DNA of 64,000 bases from positions 1,241,924 through 1,305,923 of the forward strand of contig LNAC01000164.1 of assembly GCA_002007465.1 (NCBI GenBank), written 5' to 3'. Within the stretch, counting starts at the first letter, position 1. Each line of letters begins with the position of its first letter. The notes below the pieces were generated by a model, which saw nothing but the letters and a program-made list of their open reading frames with translations, was not told where the DNA came from and ran no database searches. The position numbers and the translations under genes are program-made. Positions 12,103-24,700 of the stretch are shown in pieces. The DNA comes from Ailurus styani. Taxonomy: Eukaryota > Chordata > Mammalia > Carnivora > Ailuridae.

Positions 12103-12435
12103 TTCAAGTAGGTCCCATGCCCAGCATGGAGCCCAACGTAGGGCTTGAACTCATGACCCCGAAATCAAGACCTAAGCTGAGGGCGCCTGGGTGGCTCAGT
12201 GGGTTAAAGCCTCTGCTTTCGGCTCAGGTCATGATCCCAGGGTCCTGGGATCGAGGCCCACATCGGGCTCTCTGCTCAGCAGGGAGCCTGCTTCCCCCTT
12301 TCTCTCTGCCTGCCTCTCTGCCTCCTTGTGATCTCTCTCCCGCTGTGAAATNTGAATAAAATCTTTAAAAAAAAAAAGACCTAAGCTGAGATCAAGAGTT
12401 GGACATTTAACCAACTGAGCCACAGAGGCACTCCT
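12103..12435 (-). repeat. Old Can-SINE fragment split by a younger SINE
   Basis: The diverged antisense SINE piece 'gcccagcatggagcccaacg' resumes after the inserted SINE as 'gatcaagagttggacattta' and 'gagccacagaggcactcc'. Confidence 0.75.
12181..12380 (+). repeat. Young Can-SINE containing an ambiguous base
   Basis: A full-length young SINE with the perfect duplication 'aagacctaagctgag'. An 'n' at 12352 lies just before the A-rich tail, where AAATAAATAAA is expected but 'aaatntgaataaa' is given. The assembly is uncertain there. Confidence 0.92.
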
Positions 12436-12746
12436 GGTATACTGTCTCATGCTGGCACAATTCATGGCACAATTCATGGCACAATTCATGGTGCCCCATC
12501 AATTACAATAGTAACATCAAAGATCACTGATCACAGATCAACACAACGAATACAATAATGAAAATTTGAAATGTTGTAGGAATTACCAAAATATGACACA
12601 GAAACAAAGGGAGCTAATGCTGTTGGGTAATGGCGACAGTATACATGCTCAACACAGGGTTGCCACAATTCTTCAATTTGTTAGGAAAAAAAAAAGCATT
12701 ATCTGTGAAGTGCAATAAAGCAAAGTACAATAAAATAAAGTATTGC

Positions 12747-12948
12747 TGGGGGCACCTGAGTGGCTCAGTCAGTTAAGTGTCTGGCTTTAGCTCAGGTCAT
12801 GATCCCAGGGGCCAGGGATCTAGCCCTGCATTGGGTTTTCTTCTCGGTGGGGAGGCTGCTTCTCCCTCTCCCTCTGCTATTCCCCCCACCCCCAGTTTGT
12901 GCTCTCTAACTCTCTCTGTCAAATAAACAAATAAAATCTTAGGGAAAA
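12747..12948 (+). repeat. Can-SINE near the right end of Tigger1
   Basis: A carnivore SINE with head 'cacctgagtggctcagtcag'. It separates 'ataaaataaagtattg' from the terminal 'agtatgcctata' of Tigger1. Confidence 0.85.
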
Positions 12949-12960
12949 AAAGTATGCCTA

Positions 12961-13480
12961 TATTACTGATTTTAAAAATGAGCTATCAAGCCATGAAAAA
13001 AATATGGAAGAATCTTAGGTGCATATTGCTAAGTCAAAGAAACCAGTTGAAAAGGCTACATACTCTAAGAATCCAATTATATATCACTCTGGAAAAGGCA
13101 AACTATGGAGAGAGTTAAAAGATCAGTGGTTACCAGAAGTTTGATGAGGGAGGTGGGATTAACAGGTGGAGCACAGGGCATTTTTCAGGGCAGTGAAACT
13201 ATTCTATATGATACTCTAACGGTGGAAAGAAGAAATTATGCATTTGTCAAAACCCACAGAACTAAAAAACACAAAAAGTAAACCCTAAAATAAACTATGG
13301 ACTTTAGTTAATGTATCAACATTAGTTCATCAATTTTAACAAATCTACCACACTAATGCAAGATGTTAATAACAGAAAGGAGGAAAGAGAGAAGGAGGGC
13401 ACATAGGTCCTCCCTCTATTTTCTGTGGAATTTTTTCTCTAAAACTATGACTGTTTTACTGAAGTAAAAAAAAAATTAAA
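12961..13480 (+). mobile_element. L1 3' UTR (resumes after Tigger1)
   Basis: It opens with 'atgagctatcaagccatg' and continues 'aggctacatactctaagaa' and 'gatcagtggttaccagaag'. These are L1 3' UTR landmarks that directly follow those at 7600-7670. This supports one L1 having been split by Tigger1. Confidence 0.7.
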
Positions 13481-14123
13481 TTAAATGTTAGCAAACAAAA
13501 TCCAACAACACATAATGTAAATAATATCACAACTAAGTGGAACTTATCCCAGATATGCAGAATGCAATATCAGGGATTATAATAGTGTAATTTACCAAAT
13601 CAGTAGATCTAAGAAGAAAAGCATAACTCTTTCCCTATCTATGTGTGAAAAGACCCTCCAATAACATTCAAAACACATTGCAGATTTTTAAAGATAATTA
13701 AAATGGGAATTAGTGGCTATATCTCTAAACTGACCATGTGTGTACATTAAATTATATTTTTATCATCTTATATCATATACATATGATATATATATACATA
13801 TATACATAATCATGTTAGGGACACATCTTACTTAACGGGAAACAATGGAAGAATTCCAATAAAGGTCAGGACCAAGGCAAGGATACTTTCTATTTTTACT
13901 ACTTTTAAACGTTACATTGGAGGAACTACCCAATGCAGTCAGAGAAAGGAAAACAAACAGAGGTATATAAATTGGAAAAGAAGTATAAAACAATTCAGAA
14001 AGGTGTCAGCACAAAAAATTTACACATGAAAATCAATAATCTTCATATATATGAATAATAACAAGTTAGAAATTGTTAAGGAATAGAAGATCCTATCTAT
14101 AAACAAAACAAGATAAATTCTTG

Positions 14124-14325
14124 GGCGCCTGGGTGGCTCAGTGGGTTAAAGCCGCTGCCTTCAGCTCAGGTCATGATCCCAGGGTCCTGGGATCGAGGCC
14201 CACATCGGGCTCTCTGCTCGGCAGGGAGCCTGCTTCCTCCTCTCTCCTCTCTCTCTCTGCTTGTAATCTCTCTCTCTGTGTCAAGTGAATAAATAAAAAT
14301 CTTTAAAATTAAAAAAAAAAAAAAA
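14124..14325 (+). repeat. Young Can-SINE
   Basis: Full length, flanked by the duplication 'acaagataaattctt'. Confidence 0.95.
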
Positions 14326-14606
14326 ACAAGATAAATTCTTAAAAGCAAACTTGTTAAATGTACAAAATCTCACGTGTGGAAAAATTTAATGCAGTTCTAA
14401 AAAGCACAAACATGGACTTCAACAAGTGGAAAACTTTCCTTTGACTTAATATCATCAAGATGTAAGTTGTCTCCAAATTAATAGATAAGTAAACATCATC
14501 CCAATAAAATACCACCATTTTATGGATGCAGACAATAATAACAGAAAAATAAACATTCAAGAATAAAGAGGAATCACATCCTTCCCATTACAATGACTAC
14601 CATATA

Positions 14607-14818
14607 GGGCGCCTGGGTGGCTCAGTGGGTTAAAGCCTCTGCCTTCGGCTCAGGTCATGATCTCAGGGTCCTGGGATCAAGGCCCGCATCGGGCTCCCTG
14701 CTTGGCAGGGAGCCTGCTTCCTCCTCTCTCTCTGCCTGCCTGTCTGCCTACTGGTAATCTCTCTCTCTCTCTCTCTCTGTGTCAAATAAATAAAATCTTT
14801 TAAAAAAATAAATAAATA
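14607..14818 (+). repeat. Young Can-SINE
   Basis: Full length with a (CT)n centre, flanked by 'aatgactaccatata' on both sides. Confidence 0.95.
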
Positions 14819-15164
14819 AAATGACTACCATATAAACAAAAATACAAACAAAATAACAAGTGTTGGCAAGGATATGGAGAAACTAGAATTCTTCTGCACT
14901 GTTGGTAGGAATGTAAAATAGTGCTCTGGCATGGAAAACAGCATGAAGGTTCCTCAAAAACTAAAATGGAATGACTATGAGACCCAGCAATCCCAGTTCT
15001 GAGTATGTATCCAAAAGAATTGAAAGTAGGATCTTACCCTCTTCATTACCTAGTTTTACTTGACTCTGACTTGATGTCAGTGACTTTAAGTGACTTAGTG
15101 ATGTGCCGATGGTAAAACGACTCTCTTCCCTAAGTTATTTGATGTACCAGTAATAACAATTCAC

Positions 15165-15585
15165 TAATTATAAGCCAGTGTTGTTCCAAGCATATTTTAA
15201 GATTTTAACTAATCTAAACACCCAACATGGGGCTCAAATTCACAACCCCGAGTTGCATGCTCTACTGACTGAGGCAGCCAGGCACTCCTCCATTTCATTT
15301 TTTTTAAAAGTAAACTCTACCCGTAACATGGGGCTCAAACTCACAACCCCAAGGTCAAGAGTCATAAGCTCTATCAACTGAGCAGCCAGGCACCCTGATC
15401 CAATGAAGTTTCACAAGAACTATACAAAGTAGGTGCTATGAATGTCAATGTTTTAGAAATCAAAAAGCAGTGTAACAGAGGTAGCATTATTTGGCTAAGG
15501 TTACAAAGTGTGGAGGTTCTAGAACCAGGGCTTGAACCCCTGTACTCTGCCTCTAGAGCCCAGACCCTTAACCTTTACACGAAAG
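15165..15585 (+). repeat. MIR split by old Can-SINE pieces
   Basis: The MIR halves 'agccagtgttgttccaagca' (15175) and 'aaggttacaaagtgtggagg' to 'cagacccttaacctttacac' (about 15497-15580) are separated by two old antisense SINE fragments. Those sit at about 15195-15292 and 15300-15396, each ending in 'gcagccaggcac'. Confidence 0.65.
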
Positions 15586-15711
15586 GGCAAGTAGGGTTAA
15601 AGCAGGATCTTGATATTTGTACAGCCATCTCCATAATAGAATTCACCATAGCCAAGAGGTGGAGGCAACCCAAGTGTCTATCAGTGAATGAATGGATAAA
15701 CAAAATGTGGT

Positions 15712-15737
15712 GTGTATGTATGTGTATGGATGGATGG

Positions 15738-15781
<44 letters not shown>
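15712..15781. repeat. TGTA/GGAT/CA microsatellite
   Basis: GTAT and GGAT repeats run into about 20 CA units within the L1 3' UTR. Confidence 0.95.
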
Positions 15782-15783
<2 letters not shown>

Positions 15784-16369
15784 CTATTATTCAGCCTTAA
15801 AAAGGAAGGAAATCCTATCACATGCTACAGCATACAAGAACCTTGAGCACATTATGCAAAGTGAAATAAATAAGCCAGTCACACACACACACAAAAAGGC
15901 CTATCACAAAAAGACAAATACTATGATTCCACTTATATAAGGTACCTAGAGTAGTCAAATTCATTGATGATTGATGTACCAATAATCACAATGATGGTTG
16001 TCAGAGGCTGGGAGTACAACTGGAGTGTTTAATGGATAGAGTTTCAGTTTTACAAGGTGAAAAAAGTTCTGCAGATGGGTGGTTGTTATGGTTGTATAAC
16101 AATGTGAATATAAATATCACTGACTATACTCATAAAAATGGCTAAAATGGTCAATTTTATGATCTGTGTATTTCACCACAATTAAAAATTTTTTCAAGGA
16201 AAAAAGTTAGATGGCCTTCAGTTTCCCATAGAATAATACCAGCCTGGGTTCCACTCCCAAAAAAGTGCCTATTTCACTTCATACTGCCAACAGTAGAGCA
16301 CATTCTTGAAGTAAGAAACTTTGCCTGCCTCATTTGTAATTGCTGAAACTGGAAAATAAAGGCATTTCA

Positions 16370-18080
16370 AAATGAAGAGAAAATGACAGGCATTACATTA
16401 TAAAAAGTCAGCAAAAAATGAGAATATATTGAAAAACCTAACTATGAAACAACACAACACTCCAACCCAAACTGAATAAACTTAAACAATCATTTAGTGT
16501 TACAAAAAAATATCGTGAATAAAAAAAGAAGTCAGAACAAAAGCAGACAAAAAAAGATATAAGACAAGAGTTAGTCAAAACCAGGAAAAAACTGATAAAA
16601 AAGACAAATCCTCTCAGGGGGAAAAAAGTCTAATTTATAAGATGTCTAAGATAAGTAGACTTTACTTAAAATATAAGTGATATTAAGGAAAGGAATTAAA
16701 ACAGTCAAGAAATAAAAATAAAATCAAGAAAGCAATAAGAAGGATCAGAGAGAAACTGCTGGATACTGAGGCAAAAAAAAAAAAATCCAACATATATTAT
16801 ATGTAGTCCCTAAAGAAAAAAAGTAAAAATAATGCAACAGATGTAATATTCAAAAGTATAATACAAGAAAACTTTCTGGAAATAAAATGTGAATCTACAC
16901 ATCAAAAGGGTCTTTCCATGAACCTAGGGAAAATTGATATGGAATGGTCAACTCTGAGATTTATCTTAGAAAATCAATTAGATTTGAAAGGAAAAAACCA
17001 TCCAGGCCTCAGGCAAAAAGAAGAAATCATTTAGGGATTAAAGAATCAGGTTGGTTTTTCTTTTTTTTTCTTAAAGATTTTTTATTTATTTATTTGACAG
17101 AGAGATAGAGAGCACACGTAGGCAGAGGCAGGCAGAGGGAGAGGGAGAAGCAGGCTCCCCGCTGAGAAGGGAGCCAGATGTGGGTCTTGATCCCAGGACC
17201 CTGGGATCATGACCTGAGCCGAAAGCAGCAGCTCAACCCACTGAGCCACCCAGGCACCCCAGGTTGGTATTTTTCACTACAACATATAAAGAAAGGCAGC
17301 AAAGAAGTTTTTAAAACCTCAAGGAAAAGAACTATGAACCAAGATTTTATATCCACCTGTCCTTCAAATAACAAAGCTATAAAAATCAGTTTTAAATATG
17401 CAAGAACTCAAGAATACAGTATTCGGGAACCTCTCTTGAAGAATTTACTGGAGAATGAATTTCATCCAAATAAAGACTAACTGGGGGAAATTCAGAAAGC
17501 CTTATAATGGGGAGCATTAAATATATTAAGTTGTAGATCTTTAAAATAAAGGTGGTGATAAGAATGGAAAAACAGTATGCAAATTGTTTCCTAAAAATAA
17601 CATGACTTTAAAAATGGGATGAGAGAAAACAGAATAAAATAATTGTGGTTATATAATAGGAAGGAGTCAAGATATGGCTGACAAATGAAAATAGATTCTG
17701 AATGAGGAAAAGAAATTTGAAGACACGAGAAGATACAAGTATAACCATAACCATTGGAACAAAAGGACAAACATTACTAAACACCAAAAGTAATTTTAAG
17801 GTTTTCATTTATTTGTTTTGGGTTGTTTTTTGTTTGTTAGCACTTCCTTACTTTCTAGCACTATAAGATGCTCCTGGTTCACCTCTTTATTTCCTTCCCC
17901 AGTCGTAGCATCAACCATTTCCCCAAGCCTTGTTCTTGGTGTAAAGGGAGCTGAACATCCACTAAAAACCCAGTTGCTCCGGTGCTCTGGACAGTGGAAG
18001 AGTCTTAAACACTCTCTCCAAGGCTGATTGTTGGGAAAATGAAGAGAGCCAGCACAGTGGTGAAAGGTCTAGAAGGTCCT
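16370..18080 (+). mobile_element. HAL1/L1ME-like old LINE fragment
   Basis: The block 'gaactatgaaccaagatttt', 'caagaactcaagaatacagt' and 'ttactggagaatgaatttc' (about 17325-17465) resembles ORF1-type sequence of an old half-L1. 'cactataagatgctcctgg' near 17860 resembles its 3' UTR. A SINE interrupts it at 17055. The family assignment is by remembered consensus only. Confidence 0.5.
17055..17260 (-). repeat. Can-SINE
   Basis: An antisense SINE flanked by near-identical copies of 'caggttggtttttc' (one mismatch). Confidence 0.92.
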
Positions 18081-20849
18081 GAGCCACTCCAATAGTTAGA
18101 AGATGCTTTACTTGAAGGAACTGCTCAGCTAGGGCCAATCTGGCCACATCCTCTAGATTATATTCTCTTGAATGGTAAGAAAGATGTGTGATACAGTAAA
18201 TTAACCAGGAGTGATCCAGTACACTCTAGCGTCCAAAAAAACTGCCCTATCCAGACACTCAGAATTACTGAATGTCACACTCACTGTGGGCACACTGCTG
18301 TGACACACTGCTGCGAGGACTCACATCTTGTTTACCCCCCAGCAAGCTCTCCCAACCAGTTGCCTTCTAAGCTTATTCTCTATTACCATACAGCAGTCAC
18401 CTGGTTCAGGTCTCTGGACAGCGCCTCCAGCCTCTACACTCATCAGACAACCACAAGGAGTCACTCTGTGATCAAATTGATTTTCACAATGCCTGAGTCA
18501 AAAGAGTGGAATCTTTACAAGGTTCAAGCTGTATTCCAGGCCTTAACCTCGCAACTTTGAGGCTAAACCAGATAAAACCCCACAGCTCCTTTCCCAGGTG
18601 TCACAGTAGGTGTTACATGGTATTATTTTTATTACTATCTTAAACATTATTTTAACCCCCACACATATTCATTCCTGGGTTTTGGCACCAAAAATAAAAT
18701 AATTAAAAACCACCAAAAATAAATAACCCCACATGAATGAATATTCTATTCCTTTTATGTTCAGTTTAACAGCTAACCTTTTTCTTCCCATAATTTCTTC
18801 CAGGTAACCAGTTATAATTTCAGTGTCTTTCCAGTCCTTTTTCTCAATCTATATATTTAATTGTACATACAATATAGTTTTATGAAGGAGGTCAGGGCAG
18901 GAGGTGTGGAAATCAGTTTATCTGGTATTGTTTTTGAGTGTGTGTGTGTGTGGTTTTTTTTTACTTAATAGTATGGTGATCTTTCCTGTTAGCACACAGA
19001 TCTAATTCACATATATAGTAATGGTTGCATTTTATTCAAGAATAAATGTACCAGTTTTATTTTAAATGTTTCACTGTTATATGAACAAAGCTACAGTAAA
19101 CATCCTTGTAAGTATATGTACACAAACACAGGTATGTTTTTAAGATAGACACTTAAGAGTAGAATTGCTGGATTAAAGAATCTTCACATTTAAATTTTTG
19201 GAGGGGGTCATGAAAGAGATAAGAGAGTCCCTGGAGGTGCTAGAAGCCACAGAATCATCTGAAGCCATCTGATCTTTTGTTCCCTAGGTACTTTAAAGGC
19301 AATTCCACCAGAATGTAAATTCCATGACAGCTGAAACCCTGATGCCTGACCCCAGAAAAGAATACCAGGGCCTAGAACATGTTCAGCATCTCAGCAAACA
19401 CTGAATAAATGAGGCCACTCACAGGCATATTCCCCAACTAGAATGCAAAATTTCCATGGATTTTAGAGAGAACACAAACATCAAAATTTCTCTTACAGAG
19501 ATTTCTGAGTTATCTGGGATTGCTCTGGGCTCCTAAATTTCCATCCCATCTCCTTCTTCCCCCTTTCCAAGTCACCACCTTGAGTCCCTTCACACACCCA
19601 TGACCTAGACCAACCCTTTAGAGACCCAAACCACTTGCCAGTCCCAAAAGAATTTAGAGAACCTAAAATTTAGAATGCTTTTTAGTACAGATGACCAAAG
19701 TTAAGATTCCACGTACCAAAGAGAGTGGGAAATCATTTAAAGACAAGCTGAATTAGGTGGTTTCCTGAAGAGGACCAAGAAATGGAAAGAACTCAGTTGA
19801 CACGTTCTCCAGCCTGCCTTGAGAGGGGGAGCAAAAGGGCCCAGTCTACTAGAGTAGAGCATTACTTGAAGGACCTGTAGAGCACATAATCCTGTCAAGG
19901 AAGGAACCCACTAATCTGCCTGCAATTGGCCAACAAATACTATATGTGAAACTCTGAGCCAGTAGACAGACACATTCACAGTGATTAGGCAAAAGTTATG
20001 CCTGGCATCAAGGGAGTTATGTACAAAAGTCCAAAGGAAAGAGTATAGTGCTTTAAGGGACCCACAGGTGGTTCAGATGCTTCAAGGGGCTAAATGAGGC
20101 AGAGATTGTAAACAAGCCCTATGGTGGCAGCCTTGTTAACCCACATAGAGACCACTTTTCAGGATATAGAACCACCAAAGGTTATTAGAGAATTCACCTA
20201 GTTGGAGTTTGTGTAACTATTGTTGGTTTGTTCAAGAGACTGATTTTTTTCCTCTGTATCCCTGGGATCTGGCACAGTACCCAATCCAGGGAAGATCAAA
20301 GCTTTTTCTCTAGTTAAGTAGTCTGTGCCATCCAATTCTCAAGTTAGACCAAAGTAGGGAAGGCCACTTATCAATGCTTCTCAGTGGGACTGGGGGGACA
20401 CATCCATATTTGTCAAACTCAGGGAGGAGGTGCTACCAGCATATAGTGAGTGGAGGCTAGGGATACTGCTAAATATCCTGAAATGCACAAGAGAGCCTCC
20501 ACAACAAAGAATTAACCAGCCCCAAATGTCAACAGTGCCAAAACCGAGTAACCCTGTGCTTAGCCTAACTGCAGATAGTAAGGAAACACTAAGTTCAACC
20601 CTAAACTCTATTCCAAAAACAGACCAAAGGAGGCTAAAATTATAGGAAAAGTTGTGTTCAGACTCCTCCGGACACACATTCCATCAGAGGAAAATACAAC
20701 TCGTGCTGAAGGAACCTAGAAAAAAAAGAAAGTGACAGGGCTCAAATGCAGGGAGAAGAAAGCAGCAGCTCTATATGTAAATACTCAGTGTAGGAAGAAA
20801 AAAAAACAATACACAGGGAAGAATATGGAATGTTCCCACCAAATATAAC
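18081..20849. other. Intergenic, no gene seen
   Basis: I see no coding exon here. An old antisense LINE 3' end lies at about 18990-19180 (aacaaagctacagtaaacat, agagtagaattgctggatta) and a short TG run at 18937-18953. The remainder looks like unique or ancient repeat sequence. Human vault RNA genes lie on this side of ZMAT2, but no vault-RNA-like sequence was found. Confidence 0.6.
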
Positions 20850-21724
20850 AGGCCCAGTCAATGCCATTTATTATACATGTTGAACAGTCTCTGAGACCCA
20901 AGGGCTCCCATATGAAGTTTTTTTTTCCTTTTTCTTTTTTGCATCAAACAGGTTCTTCCAAGAGCCTGCTCACAAGGAAGAAAAAAAAAAAAAGAATAAT
21001 CCTCAACAAAATGAAACAAACAGGAAAAGCTGAACAGTCTACATATGAAAAACAAAGGTTAAAAAACTCACCAGACAAAAACCACACCAAACACTCGTCC
21101 CATTTAATTTCCTGTTACATGCACTGAGGGAGCCAAGAACATCAGGCCCCAAGGCAGCAATGCTCTGAGGTTCTAGCTCTGGCTCCCTCTATGTGACAAA
21201 TTCATGCACACACGCCCGCACGTACCACTGACCCAGGCAGAAATACACATGCATGCACAGGTGGTAAAGAACCACAGGGGATTGGGGGAAAAAGAGGGCT
21301 GGTCAAAAATGTGCTATCAAATAGACACTGGGGACCCAGAGAACCCTTCTGCTGCAGGCTAAGCAAGAATCAAAATTAAAACAAAGGGAAAACACAGGAT
21401 AAATATAGGATGCTCAGAGAAGAGATTGGACAGATGAAGAGGGAAAGATACAGGGGGAGTTCTGGGAAAGCAGCCTCAAAAGAGGTTTTTGTTTATTGGG
21501 AACTTAGGCAGAGGTCCTGTAACTCCAGTGATAAACTGAGGCTGAAGGAATATGCCACAGCATTACCTCTGCATCCTGTGGTCTCTCCCAAAGCAGAGGG
21601 AAACCACAGACACCCACCCTCTAGCCCTACCCATTGTGGCTCTTAAGGACTTTCCCAAGTACCCCCCAAAAAATGACACACCCCCACACACAAAAAGTTA
21701 GCAAAGAGCCAAGCACAGAAAGCC
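20850..21724 (-). other. ZMAT2: ZMAT2 3' UTR (probable)
   Basis: This is the sequence after the ZMAT2 stop on the minus strand. A minus-strand AATAAA lies at 20867-20872 and is the best polyadenylation signal, giving a 3' UTR of about 0.85 kb. The end point is inferred from this hexamer alone. Confidence 0.55.
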
Positions 21725-24700
21725 TCAGTAACTCTTCTTGGTGGAACCAAAGCCAGAGAAGCCCATCACAGCTGCCATCTCATCATCCTCCTCAAATGTC
21801 AAGTCCTCCTCAGCCCTCCTTTTCTTCTCCTTCTGTTTCTCTTTCTTGTAGGCTTTGGCCTTTTCCTCCTAGGGGGGAAATCACTCAGAATCAGTTCAGA
21901 CTCCTGAGCCAAACGTTGAAAGAGACAAGTGAGTGTCAAGATTCCTTTCTATCTTTAGGAGAAAATAGCTAAAGACAAGTAAAATTTCAAGAGCAGAGAA
22001 AAAGCCACAGTAAAGATTTTAAGGAGCAACAAAGAGCAGTTTCAGCCTGTGAAGAGCACTTCTCAGTCCTATATTTCAGTTCCTCTCCAGTTCTAAAAAA
22101 GGTTATGGAAGCAAAACCACATAATAGCAACTATCACCCTGGGGCACAAAGTACATGCCAGGAATTGATCTAAACACTTTACGTACATTATAAACTAAGA
22201 TCTCTGATGGGAAAACTGAGGCATGGCGAGGTTATATAACTTGTCCAAAAGTCATAGACAGTAAGTGAAGGAAACAGAACTCTGACCCAGTCAGCCTGGT
22301 TCCATGTGCCTCTTGGGGATTAGATGTATTTAATCCCACCTGTAGTATAAAAAAAAAAAAAAGTAGGCCCAGACAGTCCAGGAAAAAAAAGGATAGGTTT
22401 ACAGCCATAACCTTAAGATCACAAGAGTCCCAAACAAAGGCAATAAATGTTTCCCCCAATATAGTGAAATTCAGGACACAACTATCCTCTCAGGGTGGGA
22501 GTGGAATGAAGAAGAGAGGCTCCTCATGATTCGTAACATAAAATTCAAAGCTGGGGGACAAAAGATGGAAGGCTAGCAGAGCCTTACCTCTTCTCTGAGC
22601 TCCTTCATTCGTTCCTCAAAATCGTAATCTTTCTGTTTCTCTTCCATCTTCTTCTTGTTGACTTCAAAACGTTTCTTCACCTGATCCAGGGTGGAACGTT
22701 CCACACGCATAGACATGCCCAGATTTCGCTGATCTGGATGGGATCAACAGTAAAAAAGGTAATGGCATTACAATATCTTCAGGCCCTTAAAAAGTCTTTG
22801 ACATTTAAAAAAAATTTCATAAAATACCTATCAAAAATAATTATGACTGGAAAAAAAACTCCCTTGGTTTTACTTGGTTCCAGAAGCAGCAGCTATAGAC
22901 AGCAAGATACAAGTGGCTTTCAACTGCCCTTACTGAGCAAATACACACTAGTCGGGACAGCTGGGCCTTAGAGAAAAGTACTATCTGGGCTTGTTGAGAG
23001 CCTAGAACAGTGTCTCCTCTCAGGGCCTCCAGAAACATTAGATAATGAAGTAAAGCATGCCCTATACTGAAGCCACTAGAGAAATTCTCAGGCATTAAAA
23101 AAAGACCCAACTGAAACCACCCTTTCTCCTACCCCACCTCCAAAACCCAGTCCCAGCCCCAGTCACAAACTACCTCCAAGCCTTACGTTTCTTTCCATTA
23201 ATGTGATCCAGGAAGTTGATAGAGTCCTTTACCACACAGTCGCAGACATTACAGTAATACCTAGCAAACAGAAGAAACAGCACTTGTGTCTAATCCAGCT
23301 GTAAGGATCTTAATGTTTTCAACCAACAAACTCCTATTTTTAGGTAAATTTTCTTTTTACAAGAAGGCACTTTGCATTTTCATAAAGCATTACCTCTTGG
23401 AAGCGTATGGTAGCCAGCCTCCAAGATGGCCCTACAATGATCCCTAAATTCCTGGTATTTGTACCTTGGCCAGTCCCCTCCCAATTTGTACTAGGGTTCG
23501 TCAGTGACCAAACAAGCATTTCACGGTGCCTAGTGGCTCATTCAGTTAAGCATCTACCTTCAGCTCAGGTCATGACCTCAGGGTCCTGGGAATGAGCCCT
23601 GTATCAGGCTCCCTGCTCAGCGGGAAGTCTGCTTCTCCCTCTGCCCCTCTGCCTGCTTAGTGCTCTCTCTCTCTTTCAAATAAATAAATAAAATATTAAA
23701 AGTTCAAAAGTGATGCTACAGCACTTCCAAAATTAGATATTAAAAAAAAAAAAAGGGACTCCAGTATTAGTCTATGCCTTACTCTGGGGAAGCTGCTTGC
23801 TTTATTGTGAGTAGCACTATGGAGAGGCCTCCAAAGCACTGTCACATGAAAGAGCTTTGAATCAGATCAATCAGGCCCACTTACACCACAAATGAATGCA
23901 GACCCAGCAGACACCTTCAATGAAGCTTTGTGAAAACCTAAGCCAGAACCAGAGGTAAGTCTTTCCCAGATTACTTACCCACAGAAATTGTGAACTATCC
24001 TGCTGTTTTATGCGGCTAAATTTTGGGTGAATTTGTTAATTTACACAGCAAAGATAACTAATACAGAGAGAAATGACATTAGTGGGTTCTCTAGGCAACC
24101 CAGAGACATGTCACTCACTGTTGTTTTTCCCATCCTGCTAGAAAACCTAAATGAACAGAGAAAATAGTGCTGGGCAAGACCAGAGTTCTTGCAGGACACT
24201 TCTTCCCAAGGGTTATAGTCTTGGTCTAGGAGGAAGGTGTACAATCAAGCAATCCATAACAACTATAACATACTTTGCAGCCAGTCTGGAACCTCAACTC
24301 CCTTTATTCACCATCAACAGCTCCTAGGCTCCATTCTAGCTCCACCTAATCTCTTCCCTAGAAATGTCCTCAGTAGTCCTTTCCTTCATTTCCTCCTTTT
24401 AAGATATTAAGTAGTAGTTACAGCGCTAATATGAAGAGGCCTACAGGGTGGTCCCTCCTAGAGACACTACTATGTTTAGTTGAGGTTTTGGTGCTAGGGG
24501 CAGGGGGTAGGAAAATCTCATAGAATTATAAGAAACATGGTTGTTCTCCTGGGGCCAGAGAACCTCCTCAACACTTGCTAAAACCAACACAGTTTATTTG
24601 ACCTATTCCTGGATCCTGAGAAAGACGAAAAGTAACTCACCCTCCCATCTCAGATTGTGGCGTAGTCTTGGTAATGACAATTGTCTTCCCAAGCTTGGAT

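Larger units (their letters stand above)
7675..12960 (-). mobile_element. Tigger1 (pogo-type) DNA transposon, near complete, decayed
   Basis: The left end reads 'ataccttgaaaatattgtgg', followed by 'ttccagaccaccacaataaa'. The right end reads 'gcaataaagcaaagtacaat' and finishes in 'gtatgcctata'. These are the degraded terminal inverted repeats of Tigger1. The transposase would lie on the minus strand across about 7880-11720 but is full of stops. The element is split by a truncated L1 (9640-10978), a tiny L1 tail (9352-9420) and several SINEs (8058, 8502, 11003, 11788, 12181, 12747). It appears to have inserted at a TA inside the older L1. Confidence 0.8.
13485..16200 (+). mobile_element. Second L1 fragment (ORF2 to 3' UTR), broken
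   Basis: ORF2-like sequence (aaatccaacaacacataatg, acttatcccagatatgcaga) leads into 3' UTR landmarks: 'ggcaaggatatggagaaac' at about 14866, 'gacccagcaatcccagttc' at about 14981 and 'gatggttgtcagaggctggg' at about 15992. It is interrupted by SINEs at 14124 and 14607. A MIR-containing block at 15037-15600 breaks it near a repeated 'aggatctt'. Confidence 0.7.

Noticed and set aside
1..20849. Vault RNA genes, which lie beyond ZMAT2 in human
   Set aside because: No sequence with the vault RNA A-box/B-box and terminator arrangement was seen; they are probably further left.
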